Below, one piece after another: positions 51,094 through 59,906 of a stretch of 64,000 nt of DNA. The position numbers and the translations under genes are program-made. The notes below the pieces were generated by a model. The model did no database searches. It saw only the letters and a program-made list of their open reading frames with translations, and was not told the DNA's origin. Source of the stretch: Tessaracoccus defluvii. Lineage in GTDB: Bacteria; Actinomycetota; Actinomycetes; Propionibacteriales; Propionibacteriaceae. Numbering within the stretch: the stretch's first letter is position 1; every line of letters starts with the position of its first letter. The stretch spans positions 2,790,001 through 2,854,000 of the forward strand of contig NZ_CP060789.1 of assembly GCF_014489575.1 (NCBI RefSeq), given 5' to 3'.

Positions 51094-52032
51094 TCAGCGG
51101 CGCACGCCGCCCGTCTCGTCGGTCTCTGGCAACGGTACATCGTGGGGCACGGAGACCCCGGGCGAATCGGCCGGGGGCACGTTGTTCGGGTCGGTCGGCG
51201 GAACGCCCGCCTGGCTGCCCCCGGTGGGCCAGCCGCCCTGCTCCAGCAGAGCGGGCGCCTGCATCGTCGAACGGACGCCGCTGTTGAGCGCGTCGACGGC
51301 GCCCTGGATGGGCTGCGCGGTGTCGATGGCGTGGAGGCTGGAGGACAGGGCGCTGAGGATCCCGATTATGCGGGATGCCCGCGTGTAGTAGTACCCGCCG
51401 GACAGTGCGTCGCGGGGGACCTGCTCCCTGGCCTGCTTGACGGCGTCCGCGGCGAGCCGGAAGGACGCTTCGTTCAGCGACACCAGGGCCTCGACGGCCT
51501 GGGCCATCGCGGTGGCGATCCCGGTGAGCTCCGCGGTGGCGTTGGCCTGGACGACGCTCGCCTGGTGGTACCCGGTGGCCGAGGGCCCCGTCCAGCCGGG
51601 CAGGGCGTCGAGGCGGTCGATGGTGGCCCCGGTGGCCTTCACGACGGGGACCCTGCCTAGCCACTGGCCCTGCGTGGCCCGCAGCCGGCCCGGTGCGTCT
51701 GCCCGGGCGACGATCCTGTCGACGAGCCGCTCGACCCTGCCGAGTCGCGCTTCGGCGGTGGCGATCAGCGCCTCCCCGTCCGCCTCGAACTGCCTGCGGC
51801 GGCTCCCGTAGTCGAACGGGTTCTCCAGCCCCTGCAGGAACTTGGTCCAGAAGTTTGCGGCCTCGGCACGGTCGCGGTCGATGGCCGTCGCGACGGCCTG
51901 TCGCAGCCACGTGAGCTCGGTCGAGACGTCAGCGGAGGTGGCGCCCTTCGCCTCGGCTGCGGAGGTTCCCATCGATGCCATGGCGACCGCAACGGCCTTG
52001 ACGACGGCCTGGGCGACGTTCACGATGCTCAT
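51094..52032 (-). CDS. Helical WXG100-like protein, possible type VII secretion substrate
   Basis: The 312-residue protein is almost wholly alpha-helical. It begins MSIVNVAQAVVKAVAVAMAS. Residues 60-230 carry long helices, with a turn GWTGPSATGYHQASVVQANA that has the Trp-x-Gly of WXG100/EsxA-type hairpins followed by the Tyr-containing helix. There is no Sec signal. The last ~55 residues are disordered and Pro-rich (GVPPTDPNNVPPADSPG). Its ATG overlaps the stop of the Gly-rich gene, so the two are translationally coupled. Secretion by an ESX-type system is inferred; no EccC or other machinery gene is in the window. Confidence 0.75.
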   Translation of the reverse strand: MSIVNVAQAVVKAVAVAMASMGTSAAEAKGATSADVSTELTWLRQAVATAIDRDRAEAANFWTKFLQGLENPFDYGSRRRQFEADGEALIATAEARLGRVERLVDRIVARADAPGRLRATQGQWLGRVPVVKATGATIDRLDALPGWTGPSATGYHQASVVQANATAELTGIATAMAQAVEALVSLNEASFRLAADAVKQAREQVPRDALSGGYYYTRASRIIGILSALSSSLHAIDTAQPIQGAVDALNSGVRSTMQAPALLEQGGWPTGGSQAGVPPTDPNNVPPADSPGVSVPHDVPLPETDETGGVRR

Positions 52033-53312
52033 CAGTGGCCCACCTTCGATGCCTCATCGGTGCTGAACTGCTCGGTGGAGCTGTAGTTCTCCGCGGCCGA
52101 CATCAGCTTGTCGCCGATGGAACGGTATTCGGCCGAGGCCTTGGCGGCCCAGTCGGTCGCCGACGTTCCCAGCGAGGGCACCGAGGCGGCGTTCCTGGCG
52201 AAGCCGAGGTCGGTCGGCACCGGGGTCTCGGCGACCTTCACGGCACTGTCGCTCAGCTCGTACCACTGCTTCGCCGCCTCCCGCAGCGCCTCAGGGTCCA
52301 CCGCATAGGAGGTGCCGCCCGAGCCGCCGGAGCCGGACGAGCCGGCGTCACCCGTGCCGATGCCGCCGCTCCCCATGCTGGGCGGAGTCGGCGCGCCGGG
52401 GTCGCCGGCCGTGCCGATGCCGCCCTTGATGCCGCCGTCAGGGATCCACCCGGATGACGGCGGGGGCGACCCCGTCCAGCCGCCGGGGCCGGGATTCGTC
52501 CAGCCACCGAGGCCGGTGTCGGTGTCGGATCCTCCGCCGGAGCCGCTGCCTGAGCCTGAGCCGGAGCCGGAGCCGGAGCCCGAACCGGACCCGCTGCCGG
52601 AGCCGGAGCCCGAACCGGACCCGCTGCCTGGGTCGGTGCCGGTGCCGGACCCGCCAGGGGTCCAGCCTCCCGCACCCCCACCGGGGCCGCCGGACCAGCC
52701 CGGGCCACTGCCCGAACTGGAACCACCGGGGCCGCCGCCGGCGTTGATCATCTCGTCGTAGTCGCTGACGCCGTCCCCGTCGCTGTCGCGGTAGGCCGAG
52801 TCGCCGCCCTGGCCGACGTAGTAGTCGGCGATGCCGTCGCCGTCGACGTCCACACCGCCGTCGAGACCGGCGCTGCCCGCGGCCATGGGGCCGCCGAGCC
52901 CTCCGCCGAGGGAGCCCGCTCCCGCGGCCCCCGAGCCGAGGCCACCGCCTCCGAGGGAACCGAGACCGCCCGCGCCACCGACACCGGTGGGCATGGCCCC
53001 GCCCCGCAGGCCACCCAGCCCGCCGAGGCCTGCGGCCGACGCCGCCCCGGCCGCGTTGCCCGCCAGTCCTTGCGAGAGTCCCGCGGCCTGTGCGCCGGAG
53101 GCGCCGCCCCCGCCCATGCCCATCATCGGCGGCATCATGCCGGGGCCACCCGCGCCTGCCTTGCCCTTGCCACCGGCCGCGTTGGGGTTGATCGCACCCT
53201 CGCGCAGGTCGGCGCCGTCGAGGAGGTCGTCGCTCTCGGCGCCGATGCCGGCGAACCGGCTCTCGGGGGCGCGTCGCTCCAGTTCCTCCCAGGCCTTGTT
53301 CGCGTCTGTCAT
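52032..53312 (-). CDS. Gly-rich protein with calcium-binding-type repeats and an EspC-like C-terminus
   Basis: The 426-residue protein starts MTDANKAWEELERRAPESRF with GGAGG upstream. Residues 47-150 are a Gly/Ala/Met-rich region like mycobacterial PGRS tails. Residues 155-165 (DVDGDGIADYY) and 176-187 (DSDGDGVSDYDE) are aspartate loops of the thrombospondin-3/dockerin calcium type. Residues 229-259 are a pure Ser-Gly repeat, followed by Gly/Pro-rich spacer. The last ~95 residues (YAVDPEALREAAKQWYELSD ... LMSAAENYSSTEQFSTDEAS) form the two-helix shape and sequence pattern of EspC/ESX secretion-associated proteins. The order, with the secretion-like domain at the C-terminus, is unusual. Four-base overlaps at both ends. 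Confidence 0.78.
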   Translation of the reverse strand: MTDANKAWEELERRAPESRFAGIGAESDDLLDGADLREGAINPNAAGGKGKAGAGGPGMMPPMMGMGGGGASGAQAAGLSQGLAGNAAGAASAAGLGGLGGLRGGAMPTGVGGAGGLGSLGGGGLGSGAAGAGSLGGGLGGPMAAGSAGLDGGVDVDGDGIADYYVGQGGDSAYRDSDGDGVSDYDEMINAGGGPGGSSSGSGPGWSGGPGGGAGGWTPGGSGTGTDPGSGSGSGSGSGSGSGSGSGSGSGSGSGSGSGGGSDTDTGLGGWTNPGPGGWTGSPPPSSGWIPDGGIKGGIGTAGDPGAPTPPSMGSGGIGTGDAGSSGSGGSGGTSYAVDPEALREAAKQWYELSDSAVKVAETPVPTDLGFARNAASVPSLGTSATDWAAKASAEYRSIGDKLMSAAENYSSTEQFSTDEASKVGH

Positions 53313-54046
53313 CGGTCCCTCCGTGGGTTGAGCATGGCGCGGAACGCGGCCATCACGACGGCCCGTTCCTCGCTGAGAGCGTCGAGCTCGGATGGCTCGA
53401 CGGTGGCGGGTTCGAAGCGTTCATAGGCCTTGTCGGCCGCGGCCTGCACCGCGGCACAGATCTGGCCGACCTGGGCCCCGTCGAGCCAGGCCTGGTCGAA
53501 GGCGACGTCGACCGCGTAGCCGTTCGCGTCGAGCGTGACGGTGGCGCCGCGCACCGAACCGGTGACGGCGGGAGCGACGGGCCGGGGCTCCGAGGCTCGC
53601 TCCTCGGCGGCGGCGTACCGGGCGTCGAGGTCGGCGATCACCTGCTCGAAGGCGGCCAGGGTGCGGGGGCCGAGCGACGGCAGCTGGTTGAAGACGCGCT
53701 GCACGTCGGCGGGCAGGGCATCGGGGTCGGTGGAGTCGACGAAGTCTTCGCCGTCTTCGTCGTCGGGGTCGTCGGGCAGGGCCGGGAGGTGCAGGGTGCT
53801 CAGCATCATGGCCTGCCGGAAGTGGGACTCCAGCGTGTCGCGTCCCGTGATCCGGTGGAACCAGACGGGGCTCAGCCGCACCTTGACGATGCGGGTGTCT
53901 TCCAGCCAGAGGCGGACGAGACGATCGGCGTCGGAGATGCCGCCGTCGCCGACCTCCTCCGGCTCCTCAGGCGTCGCCTCATCCAGGGCCGGCGCCGGTG
54001 CGACCGGCACAGCCTCATCGTCGAAGTCGAAGACCCCCGGCGCCAT
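53309..54046 (-). CDS. YbaB/EbfC-like protein, first gene of the EspC/WXG-like cassette
   Basis: The 245-residue protein starts MAPGVFDFDDEAVPVAPAPA after AGGAGG. The N-terminal 35 residues are acidic and disordered. A middle region contains LVRLWLEDTRIVKVRLSPVW and LESHFRQAMMLSTLHLP. The C-terminal third (SVRGATVTLDANGYAVDVAF ... QICAAVQAAADKAYERF) has the YbaB/EbfC fold pattern (beta hairpin with long helix). YbaB-like proteins without a DNA-binding role recur next to ESX substrates in actinobacteria, where they may act as chaperones. The function here is inferred from that context. Confidence 0.72.
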   Translation of the reverse strand: MAPGVFDFDDEAVPVAPAPALDEATPEEPEEVGDGGISDADRLVRLWLEDTRIVKVRLSPVWFHRITGRDTLESHFRQAMMLSTLHLPALPDDPDDEDGEDFVDSTDPDALPADVQRVFNQLPSLGPRTLAAFEQVIADLDARYAAAEERASEPRPVAPAVTGSVRGATVTLDANGYAVDVAFDQAWLDGAQVGQICAAVQAAADKAYERFEPATVEPSELDALSEERAVVMAAFRAMLNPRRDR

Positions 54047-54059
54047 GCCACCTCCTGAA

Positions 54060-54071
54060 CCGCTCGAGCGG
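54060..54071. promoter_or_regulatory. Palindrome upstream of the EspC/WXG-like cassette
   Basis: CCGCTCGAGCGG is a perfect 12-bp palindrome 14 bases before the first start codon of the cassette. Nothing else marks it as an operator. Confidence 0.25.
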
Positions 54072-54116
54072 ATCCAGTAAACCAGTCGGACGGCTCAGGA
54101 GAGGGGGCTTCGACGC

Positions 54117-56545
54117 TCAGACCGCGCGGACGAAGCGCTCCACGGTGAGCTGGCGGCGGCTGGCGATCGACATGGCCGAGAGGATCGCGGCGATGGCGGC
54201 CATCAGCACCGCGACGGTCGCGATGCCGACCTCTCCGCTGCCTCCCGACAGCCAGGTCCGCAGCAGCGTGAAGCCGTTGTGCAGCGGCGACACGGTGGCG
54301 ATCGGCGCCAGCCAGCCGGCCGCGGACGAGAGTCCGAGCGCCACGGTCAGCACCAGCAGCAGCACCGAGATTCCCCGGCCGATCGAACCCAGCCAGGCGG
54401 CCAATGCGTGGTTGACGAGCACGAACGACACTCCGAGCACCGCGAGCAGGCCCATCAGGCCGAGGGTCTTCCCTGCCCCGACGTCGAGGATCACGCCCCC
54501 GGCCAGGCCGAGGACGAGCCCCTGCCCCGCGACGATCGGCGCCGGCAGCCCGACGGTGCGGGCCCACAGCGCGGCGCTGCTGGCGCGGGACGTCAGCGCG
54601 TCGCGCGGGATGGGGCGCGTGACGACGAAGGAGGCCAGCGCCCCGAGCCAGAGACCCGCGACCAGCAGCAGCGAGACCGCGGGAACCGCGCCCGAGCTGA
54701 TGACCGACGTGTCCTTCGCGATGGGGCTGGCGACGACCGTCGCGAGGGCCTCCCGCGCATCGGCGGTGTAGCTGGGCACCTGGTCCTTGCCCTTGGCGAG
54801 CTCGGTGGCGAAGGTGCCGACGCCGTCGGCGAGCTGCTGGGCGCCGTCGTCCAGCTGGACGAGGCCGTCGGTGAGTGCGGCCGCACCGTCCGCGGCGGAG
54901 CCGACACCCTCGGTGTACTGGGTCACCCCGTCGACGAAGGTGGCCGCACCCGTGGTGAGTTCGCCGACGCCCGCGTCGAGTTCGGAGACGCCGTCGGCGA
55001 GCTGCCGGGCGCCGTCGGCGAGCTGGTTCACGCCCGCCGGGAGGGCGCCGACCTGCTGGTCGAGGGCCTGGATGCCGGCGAGCAGCTCAGTCGACCCCTG
55101 CGCCAGCTTCGGTGCGTTGGTGACCAACGGGGCCGCCTGGGTCTCGAGCTGGGCGGCGCCGTCACGGAGCTGGGTGAGCCCGCCCTTGAGCTCGCCGAGC
55201 TGCTGCTCGGTCTGCTGGCCGATCTGGTCGACGGCGGTCTCGACGCCGGCGGCGTACTGCCCGGCGCCCGTGGCGAGGTCCTGCGCGCCGCCGAGCAGCG
55301 AGGAGCCACTCGCGTCCGGCCTGGTGAGCATGCCTGCGCCCATGCCTGCCCCGGCCCGGAAACCGCCGTTGACGCCGGCGGCGAAGGTCTGGGTCAGCAT
55401 GCCGCAGGTGGCCGGGTCGAGCCCCTCGGGGCACTGGAAGCCGGCGACGACCTGGGCGATGGCGCCCTCGGCGTAGGGGTCGAACTGCCCCTGCGAGTAG
55501 CCGCCCAGCGTGCCGCTGACCTGCTGGAGGCCGCCCGCGATGCCGTCTGCGCCGGCGGCGAGACCCTTGGCCCCCTGCGTGAGCTGGTCGAGACCGCCGG
55601 TGTCGGCTCCGCCCGCATCCAGGCCGGCGATCATCTGGTCGAGGCCCTGCCGGATGGGGGTGACCCCGCCGATCGCAGCCGCGGCGCCGTTGGCGAAGTC
55701 GGGGATGCCTCCGAGCAGCTGCCCCGCCCCGTCGGCGAGCTGGCCGACACCGTCGACGAGCTGTGGTGTCTGCGCGGCGAACTGGTCGACGCCGTCGGCG
55801 AGCTGATCGGCGCCGTCGGCCAGCTGGCCGGTGCCCGAGCCGAGCTCACGGATGCCGATGACCAGCTGGTCGCCGCCGTCGGCGAGCTTGGGGCCGTTCT
55901 GCTTCAGGAGGCCCATGCCGTCGCTCAGCTGCGCGGCGCCCTGGCTGGAGGCCAGCGTGCCCTCCGCCAGCTTCGAGGCGCCGTCGTGCAGCTGCGAGGC
56001 GCCGTCGACGATGGTGGTGAACTGCTCACCGACGGTGTTGAAGCCGACGTAGATGTTCTCCAGGTAGGTGCTGGTGAGCGTGTCGTTGATGGTGTCGACG
56101 GCGAGCCGCGAGATCTGCTGCGCGACCTGCGCGTCGCTGACGGGCGCGTTGTCGCTGACCTTGACCGAGATCGTGGCCTGCTCGGCGACCGCGGCGTCGT
56201 TCGCGGAGAACGAGGTGGCAGCGGCGGAGAACGTCTCGGGGATGGTGACCACCGCGGAGTACTCGCCGGTCCGGAGGCCGGCCGCGGCGCTGGGCGCGTC
56301 GGCGAGCGTCCAGTTGATGTTGTCGCCGTCGCGGTCGATCATGGCCGCGGCGAGCTGGCGTCCCATGGGGATGTACTGCCCTCCACGGTGACCGCCTGGT
56401 CGAGGTTGACCACGGCGGCGCTGACGGTGTCGTCGTCGCGCTGCGTGAGCCCCAGGAGGGCCCCCACGGCCAGAAGCGGCACCACGGCGAGCGCCACCAG
56501 GCTGGTCCAGCGGGCCTTCCCGCTCTTCGTGCTGTCGGGTGTCAT
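54117..56545 (-). pseudogene. YhgE-type heptad-repeat membrane protein of the MMPL module (one frameshift)
   Basis: The N-terminus is MTPDSTKSGKARWTSLVALA with one helix (VPLLAVGALLGL) and the YhgE-like AAVVNLDQAVTVEG. At 56379-56381 a G-run one short breaks the frame; GQYIPMGRQLAAAM then continues in another frame to 54117. About 600 residues of xxxLxxG heptads follow (GQLADGADQLADG, ARQLADGVSELDAG), interrupted near 55320-55460 by a Cys-containing insert (GFQCPEGLDPATCGML). Six C-terminal helices resemble ABC-2 permeases. Restored length is about 809 residues. The start overlaps the MMPL stop by four bases, so both proteins are made together. Confidence 0.87.
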
Positions 56546-59211
56546 GCCCGGCTCCCCTCATGGGTCAGTGCCGGCGCCTCGTAGACGCCGTCGATGGTGA
56601 AGTGACTGAGATGGTCGGCGTCCGCGGCGCAGAGCACCACCGCGCCGCCGGCCTCGGCGGTGCGGGCGATGAGTGCATCGACGGCGTCACGGGCGGCCGG
56701 GGTGTCGGCCTGCTCGATGCTGTCGACGAACACGACGGAGCCGGTGGGGGCCGCTTCGAGGGCCGCGGCGGCGTCGTCGGTCGTCGCGAGGTCGACGTAG
56801 GTGATGCGGCGACGCGCACGTCCGGCTGCCTCCGGGAGCAGCGCCCCCGCGACGCGGCCACGGCCGGAGGTGGTCTCCAGCCGTCCGCTCAGGGCCAACG
56901 CGGCGCCGGTCCGTGCCCCGACAGGGCCGACCAGCCCGATCACATTGCCAGGGACCAGGCGCAGGTTGATCGGGCCGACGACCCGCTCCACCGTGAGGTC
57001 CTCGGCGAACAGGACGGATCCGTCGCCGGGCCAGGATTTCAGTTCCATCTCCTTGGCGAGCACCTCGCCCTCGACGTCGAAGGTGGGCAGGAGCCGGTCG
57101 AGCCACTTCGGCAGCCACCAGGCACGCTCTCCGAGCAGCGTCATGACGGCGGGGACCAGCGTCATCCTGACCAGGAACGCGTCGACCGCCACCCCGATCG
57201 CCAACGCGAACGCGATCGCCTTGATCGCCAACATGCCCTCGGGAACGAAGAATGCGAAGACCGAGATCATGATGGCCGCGGCGCCCGCGACGACCGGTCC
57301 GGACGCGACGAAGCCGCTGCGGATCGCCTGGACCGGCTCCTTCCCGTGCACGTATTCCTCGCGGATGCGGCTCACGAGGAACACCTCGTAGTCCATCGCG
57401 AGGCCGAACAGGATGCCCATCAGCAGGATCGGCAGGAACGAGATCACCGGCACCGGTTTCTCGAGGTTGACGACCTCCTTCAGGAAGCCGTGGTTGAACA
57501 CGAGTGTGGTGGCGCCGAACGCGGCCCCGACGCTCAGCAGGTAGCCGAGGGTGGCCTTCACCGGCACCCATACGGAGCGGAACACGGCGGCGAGCAGCAC
57601 CAGCGACAGGCCCACCACGAGGATGCCGAACGGCAGCAACGCTTCCGTCAGCTTGTGGCTGATGTCGATCTGGATGGCGGTGAAGCCGGTGACGTTGGTC
57701 TCGACGCCGTACTTCTCCAGCCACGTGTCGCCGCTGTCACGCAGGGCCTCCACGAGGTCGGCGGTGGCCGGGTCGTCTGGCCCGGTGGTGGGCACGATCT
57801 GGATCATGCCGGTGTCGACGTTGCGGTTCGGCGTGGCGATCGGCACCTGATCGACGCCGGGGAGCGCCTCGATATCAGCCTTGATGGAGTCGAGCAGGCC
57901 GATGGGATCGGTGCTGGAGATGATGTCGACGGTGACGATGAGCGGCCCGTTGACGCCGGGGCCGAAGTGCTCCTCCATCGCGTCGTAGGCGACGCGGGCC
58001 GGAGTCCCTGCATGCTGCTGTCCGGGGTTGGGCAGCGCGACCTGCAGCCCGATGGTCGGCACCGTCAGCCCGACGAGGGCCGCGACGACGACGGCGATGG
58101 TCGCGATCGGGTGCCGGGTGGTGATACCGACCCACCATCCGAAGGCGGCCTTCCTGTCGCGCCGGGCCGCCTTCTCTGCCTTCGGCTTCCTCGGCTTGGG
58201 CGTCATCCTGGCGCCCATCACCCCCATCAGCGCGGGCAGGAAGGTCAGGGCGATGCCGACGGCCAACGCGACGGTGAGCGCGCCGAAGACGCCCATAACC
58301 GTCAGGAACGGGATCTGTGCGACGCCCAGCCCCAGGAGGGCGATGAACACCGTCAGGCCGGCGAAGACGACGGCGGAGCCCGAGGTGCCGACGGCACGGC
58401 CGGCCGACTCTTCCGGGTCGATGCCGCGGGCGAGCTGGTCACGGTGTCGCGACAGGATGAACAGCGCGTAGTCAATGCCGACGGCGAGGCCGAGCATCAC
58501 GGATAGGAGCGGGGTGGTCGAGTTGATGTCGAACAGGCCGGTCAGCAGGAACATGATCGCCATCGACACTCCCACGCCGGTGATGGCGGTGATGAGAGGA
58601 AGGCCGGCCGCGACGAGGGAGCCGAGCACGAGCCACAGCACGACCAGCGCGACCAGCACGCCGATGACCTCGATGATCGACAGCGCGGGCAGTTCGATGT
58701 TGTAGGCCTCGCCGCCCATGCTGACGAGGGCATCGGCGGGGAGCGCCTCGCGCAGGTCGTCGGCCACTGCTGTGATGGGCGCGAGGTCCTCGGCGCTCGG
58801 GGAGATCGAGGGCATGTCGAGCGTCAGCTGGACGATGGCGGCCCGGCCGTCGTCGGAGACGAGCCCGTCGACCATCTCATTCCACGGGGACGTGACGGCA
58901 TCCACCTCGGCAAGGCCCTCGAACTCACTCAGGGCGGCCTCGATCTCCGGGCGGTACTCCTCGACGGCTTCGCCCTCGGCCGCGACCACCACGGCCATGG
59001 CGGTCAGGCCGGCCGCCTCGGGGAACGTCATCCGCAGCTGGTCGAGGGCCACCTGCGACGGCGCAGACGGGATGGAGAAGGTGTTCTTGAACGAATCGGA
59101 CCACAGGACGGCCGACCCGCCGAGCACCGCGAGGATGCCGATCCAGGCCCCGATGACGGTCCACTTCCTCCGGAAACACCAGCGGCCGAGGGCGTACAAC
59201 CAAGCTGACAT
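56542..59211 (-). CDS. MMPL/RND-family exporter fused to a degenerate ABC-ATPase-like domain
   Basis: The protein has 889 residues. The first ~715 are a complete MMPL transporter with two 6-helix halves: helix 1 RRKWTVIGAWIGILAVLGGS; the SVMLGLAVGIDYALFILSRH and LLMGILFGLAMDYEVFLVSR motifs in both halves; large extracellular loops. Residues from about 733 look like an ABC ATPase: SVLFAEDLTVERVVGPINLR, then IGLVGPVGARTGAALALSG at the Walker A position (Gly762), and VVFVDSIEQADTPAARDAVD at Walker B. The P-loop Gly-Lys-Ser/Thr is absent (GARTGA) and no signature motif is visible, so it should not hydrolyse ATP. ATG 59211 has GGGAGG seven bases upstream. A TetR gene with two operator-like palindromes is divergent. 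Confidence 0.9.
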   Translation of the reverse strand: MSAWLYALGRWCFRRKWTVIGAWIGILAVLGGSAVLWSDSFKNTFSIPSAPSQVALDQLRMTFPEAAGLTAMAVVVAAEGEAVEEYRPEIEAALSEFEGLAEVDAVTSPWNEMVDGLVSDDGRAAIVQLTLDMPSISPSAEDLAPITAVADDLREALPADALVSMGGEAYNIELPALSIIEVIGVLVALVVLWLVLGSLVAAGLPLITAITGVGVSMAIMFLLTGLFDINSTTPLLSVMLGLAVGIDYALFILSRHRDQLARGIDPEESAGRAVGTSGSAVVFAGLTVFIALLGLGVAQIPFLTVMGVFGALTVALAVGIALTFLPALMGVMGARMTPKPRKPKAEKAARRDRKAAFGWWVGITTRHPIATIAVVVAALVGLTVPTIGLQVALPNPGQQHAGTPARVAYDAMEEHFGPGVNGPLIVTVDIISSTDPIGLLDSIKADIEALPGVDQVPIATPNRNVDTGMIQIVPTTGPDDPATADLVEALRDSGDTWLEKYGVETNVTGFTAIQIDISHKLTEALLPFGILVVGLSLVLLAAVFRSVWVPVKATLGYLLSVGAAFGATTLVFNHGFLKEVVNLEKPVPVISFLPILLMGILFGLAMDYEVFLVSRIREEYVHGKEPVQAIRSGFVASGPVVAGAAAIMISVFAFFVPEGMLAIKAIAFALAIGVAVDAFLVRMTLVPAVMTLLGERAWWLPKWLDRLLPTFDVEGEVLAKEMELKSWPGDGSVLFAEDLTVERVVGPINLRLVPGNVIGLVGPVGARTGAALALSGRLETTSGRGRVAGALLPEAAGRARRRITYVDLATTDDAAAALEAAPTGSVVFVDSIEQADTPAARDAVDALIARTAEAGGAVVLCAADADHLSHFTIDGVYEAPALTHEGSRA

Positions 59212-59254
59212 GTGGGGGCCTCCCAGGTCGGGGCGGTGACCAGCCCCAGCAAAT

Positions 59255-59298
59255 GGATACAGTGGTGCATCCACGCTACACGATACAGTGATGTATCC
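59255..59298. promoter_or_regulatory. Two operator-like palindromes between the MMPL module and its tetR
   Basis: GGATACAGTGGTGCATCC (59255-59272) and CGATACAGTGATGTATCC (59281-59298) share the form GATACA-N4-TGYATC. Their starts are 26 bases apart and they fill the 104-base space between divergent starts, so a TetR protein probably controls both directions. Confidence 0.75.
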
Positions 59299-59315
59299 AA
59301 AGATGAGGATGGGCA

Positions 59316-59906
59316 ATGAGCACACGGGATTCGGGCCGGGACACAGCGCGCCGCAGGGAGACACGGGCGCGCATCGTCGAGGCTGCGATGGACCAGTTCG
59401 GCCGCAACGGCATCGACGCCACCTCCGTCGAGCAGTTGTGCGAGGCGGCGGGGTTCTCACGCGGCGCGTTCTACTCGAACTTCGACTCCAAGGACGACGT
59501 GTGCGAGGAGGTCGCACGCTACGTGGCGACCGAATGCGTGGAGGCCTGTCACGACATCCTCGGCTCTGCGTCGGTCGGCACCGACATCGTCGAGCTGCTG
59601 GGCAGGCTCTTCGGGGTGGCCGCGTTCAGCGAGGAGCGCCACAACGCGATCATCGAGTTGCAGATCCGCGCCCGCCGCGACACCGAGCTGGCCGCGCGCC
59701 TGGAGGCCGTCCGGGCCGACCAGTGGCCGCTGATGCTGGAGGCGGCCGAGCGGGGCGCCACGCTGGCCGGGCTGCGGTTCACGGTCGGGGTGGAGGAATC
59801 TCTGCGGATCCTCGAGGCGCTGTACTTCTCCCCCATCGGCGAGGGTGCCAACGCGTCCCTCGTGACGGCGGCCGCGGCGGCCCTGCTCACCAGGATCGAA
59901 CCGTGA
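59316..59906 (+). CDS. TetR-family regulator of the MMPL-YhgE module
   Basis: The 196-residue protein starts MSTRDSGRDTARRRETRARI after GAGGATGGG. The HTH reads VEAAMDQFGRNGIDATSVEQ with LCEAAGFSRGAFYSNFDSKD, the classical TetR recognition helix and following Phe/Tyr residues. The C-terminal helical part should bind a ligand, likely an exported compound. The hydrolase gene overlaps its stop by four bases (GTGA), so the regulator and hydrolase are co-expressed. Confidence 0.93.
   Translation: MSTRDSGRDTARRRETRARIVEAAMDQFGRNGIDATSVEQLCEAAGFSRGAFYSNFDSKDDVCEEVARYVATECVEACHDILGSASVGTDIVELLGRLFGVAAFSEERHNAIIELQIRARRDTELAARLEAVRADQWPLMLEAAERGATLAGLRFTVGVEESLRILEALYFSPIGEGANASLVTAAAAALLTRIEP

Noticed and set aside
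52530..52640. GAGCCG-type tandem repeat
   Set aside because: It encodes the Ser-Gly tract of the Gly-rich protein; the repeat is coding.
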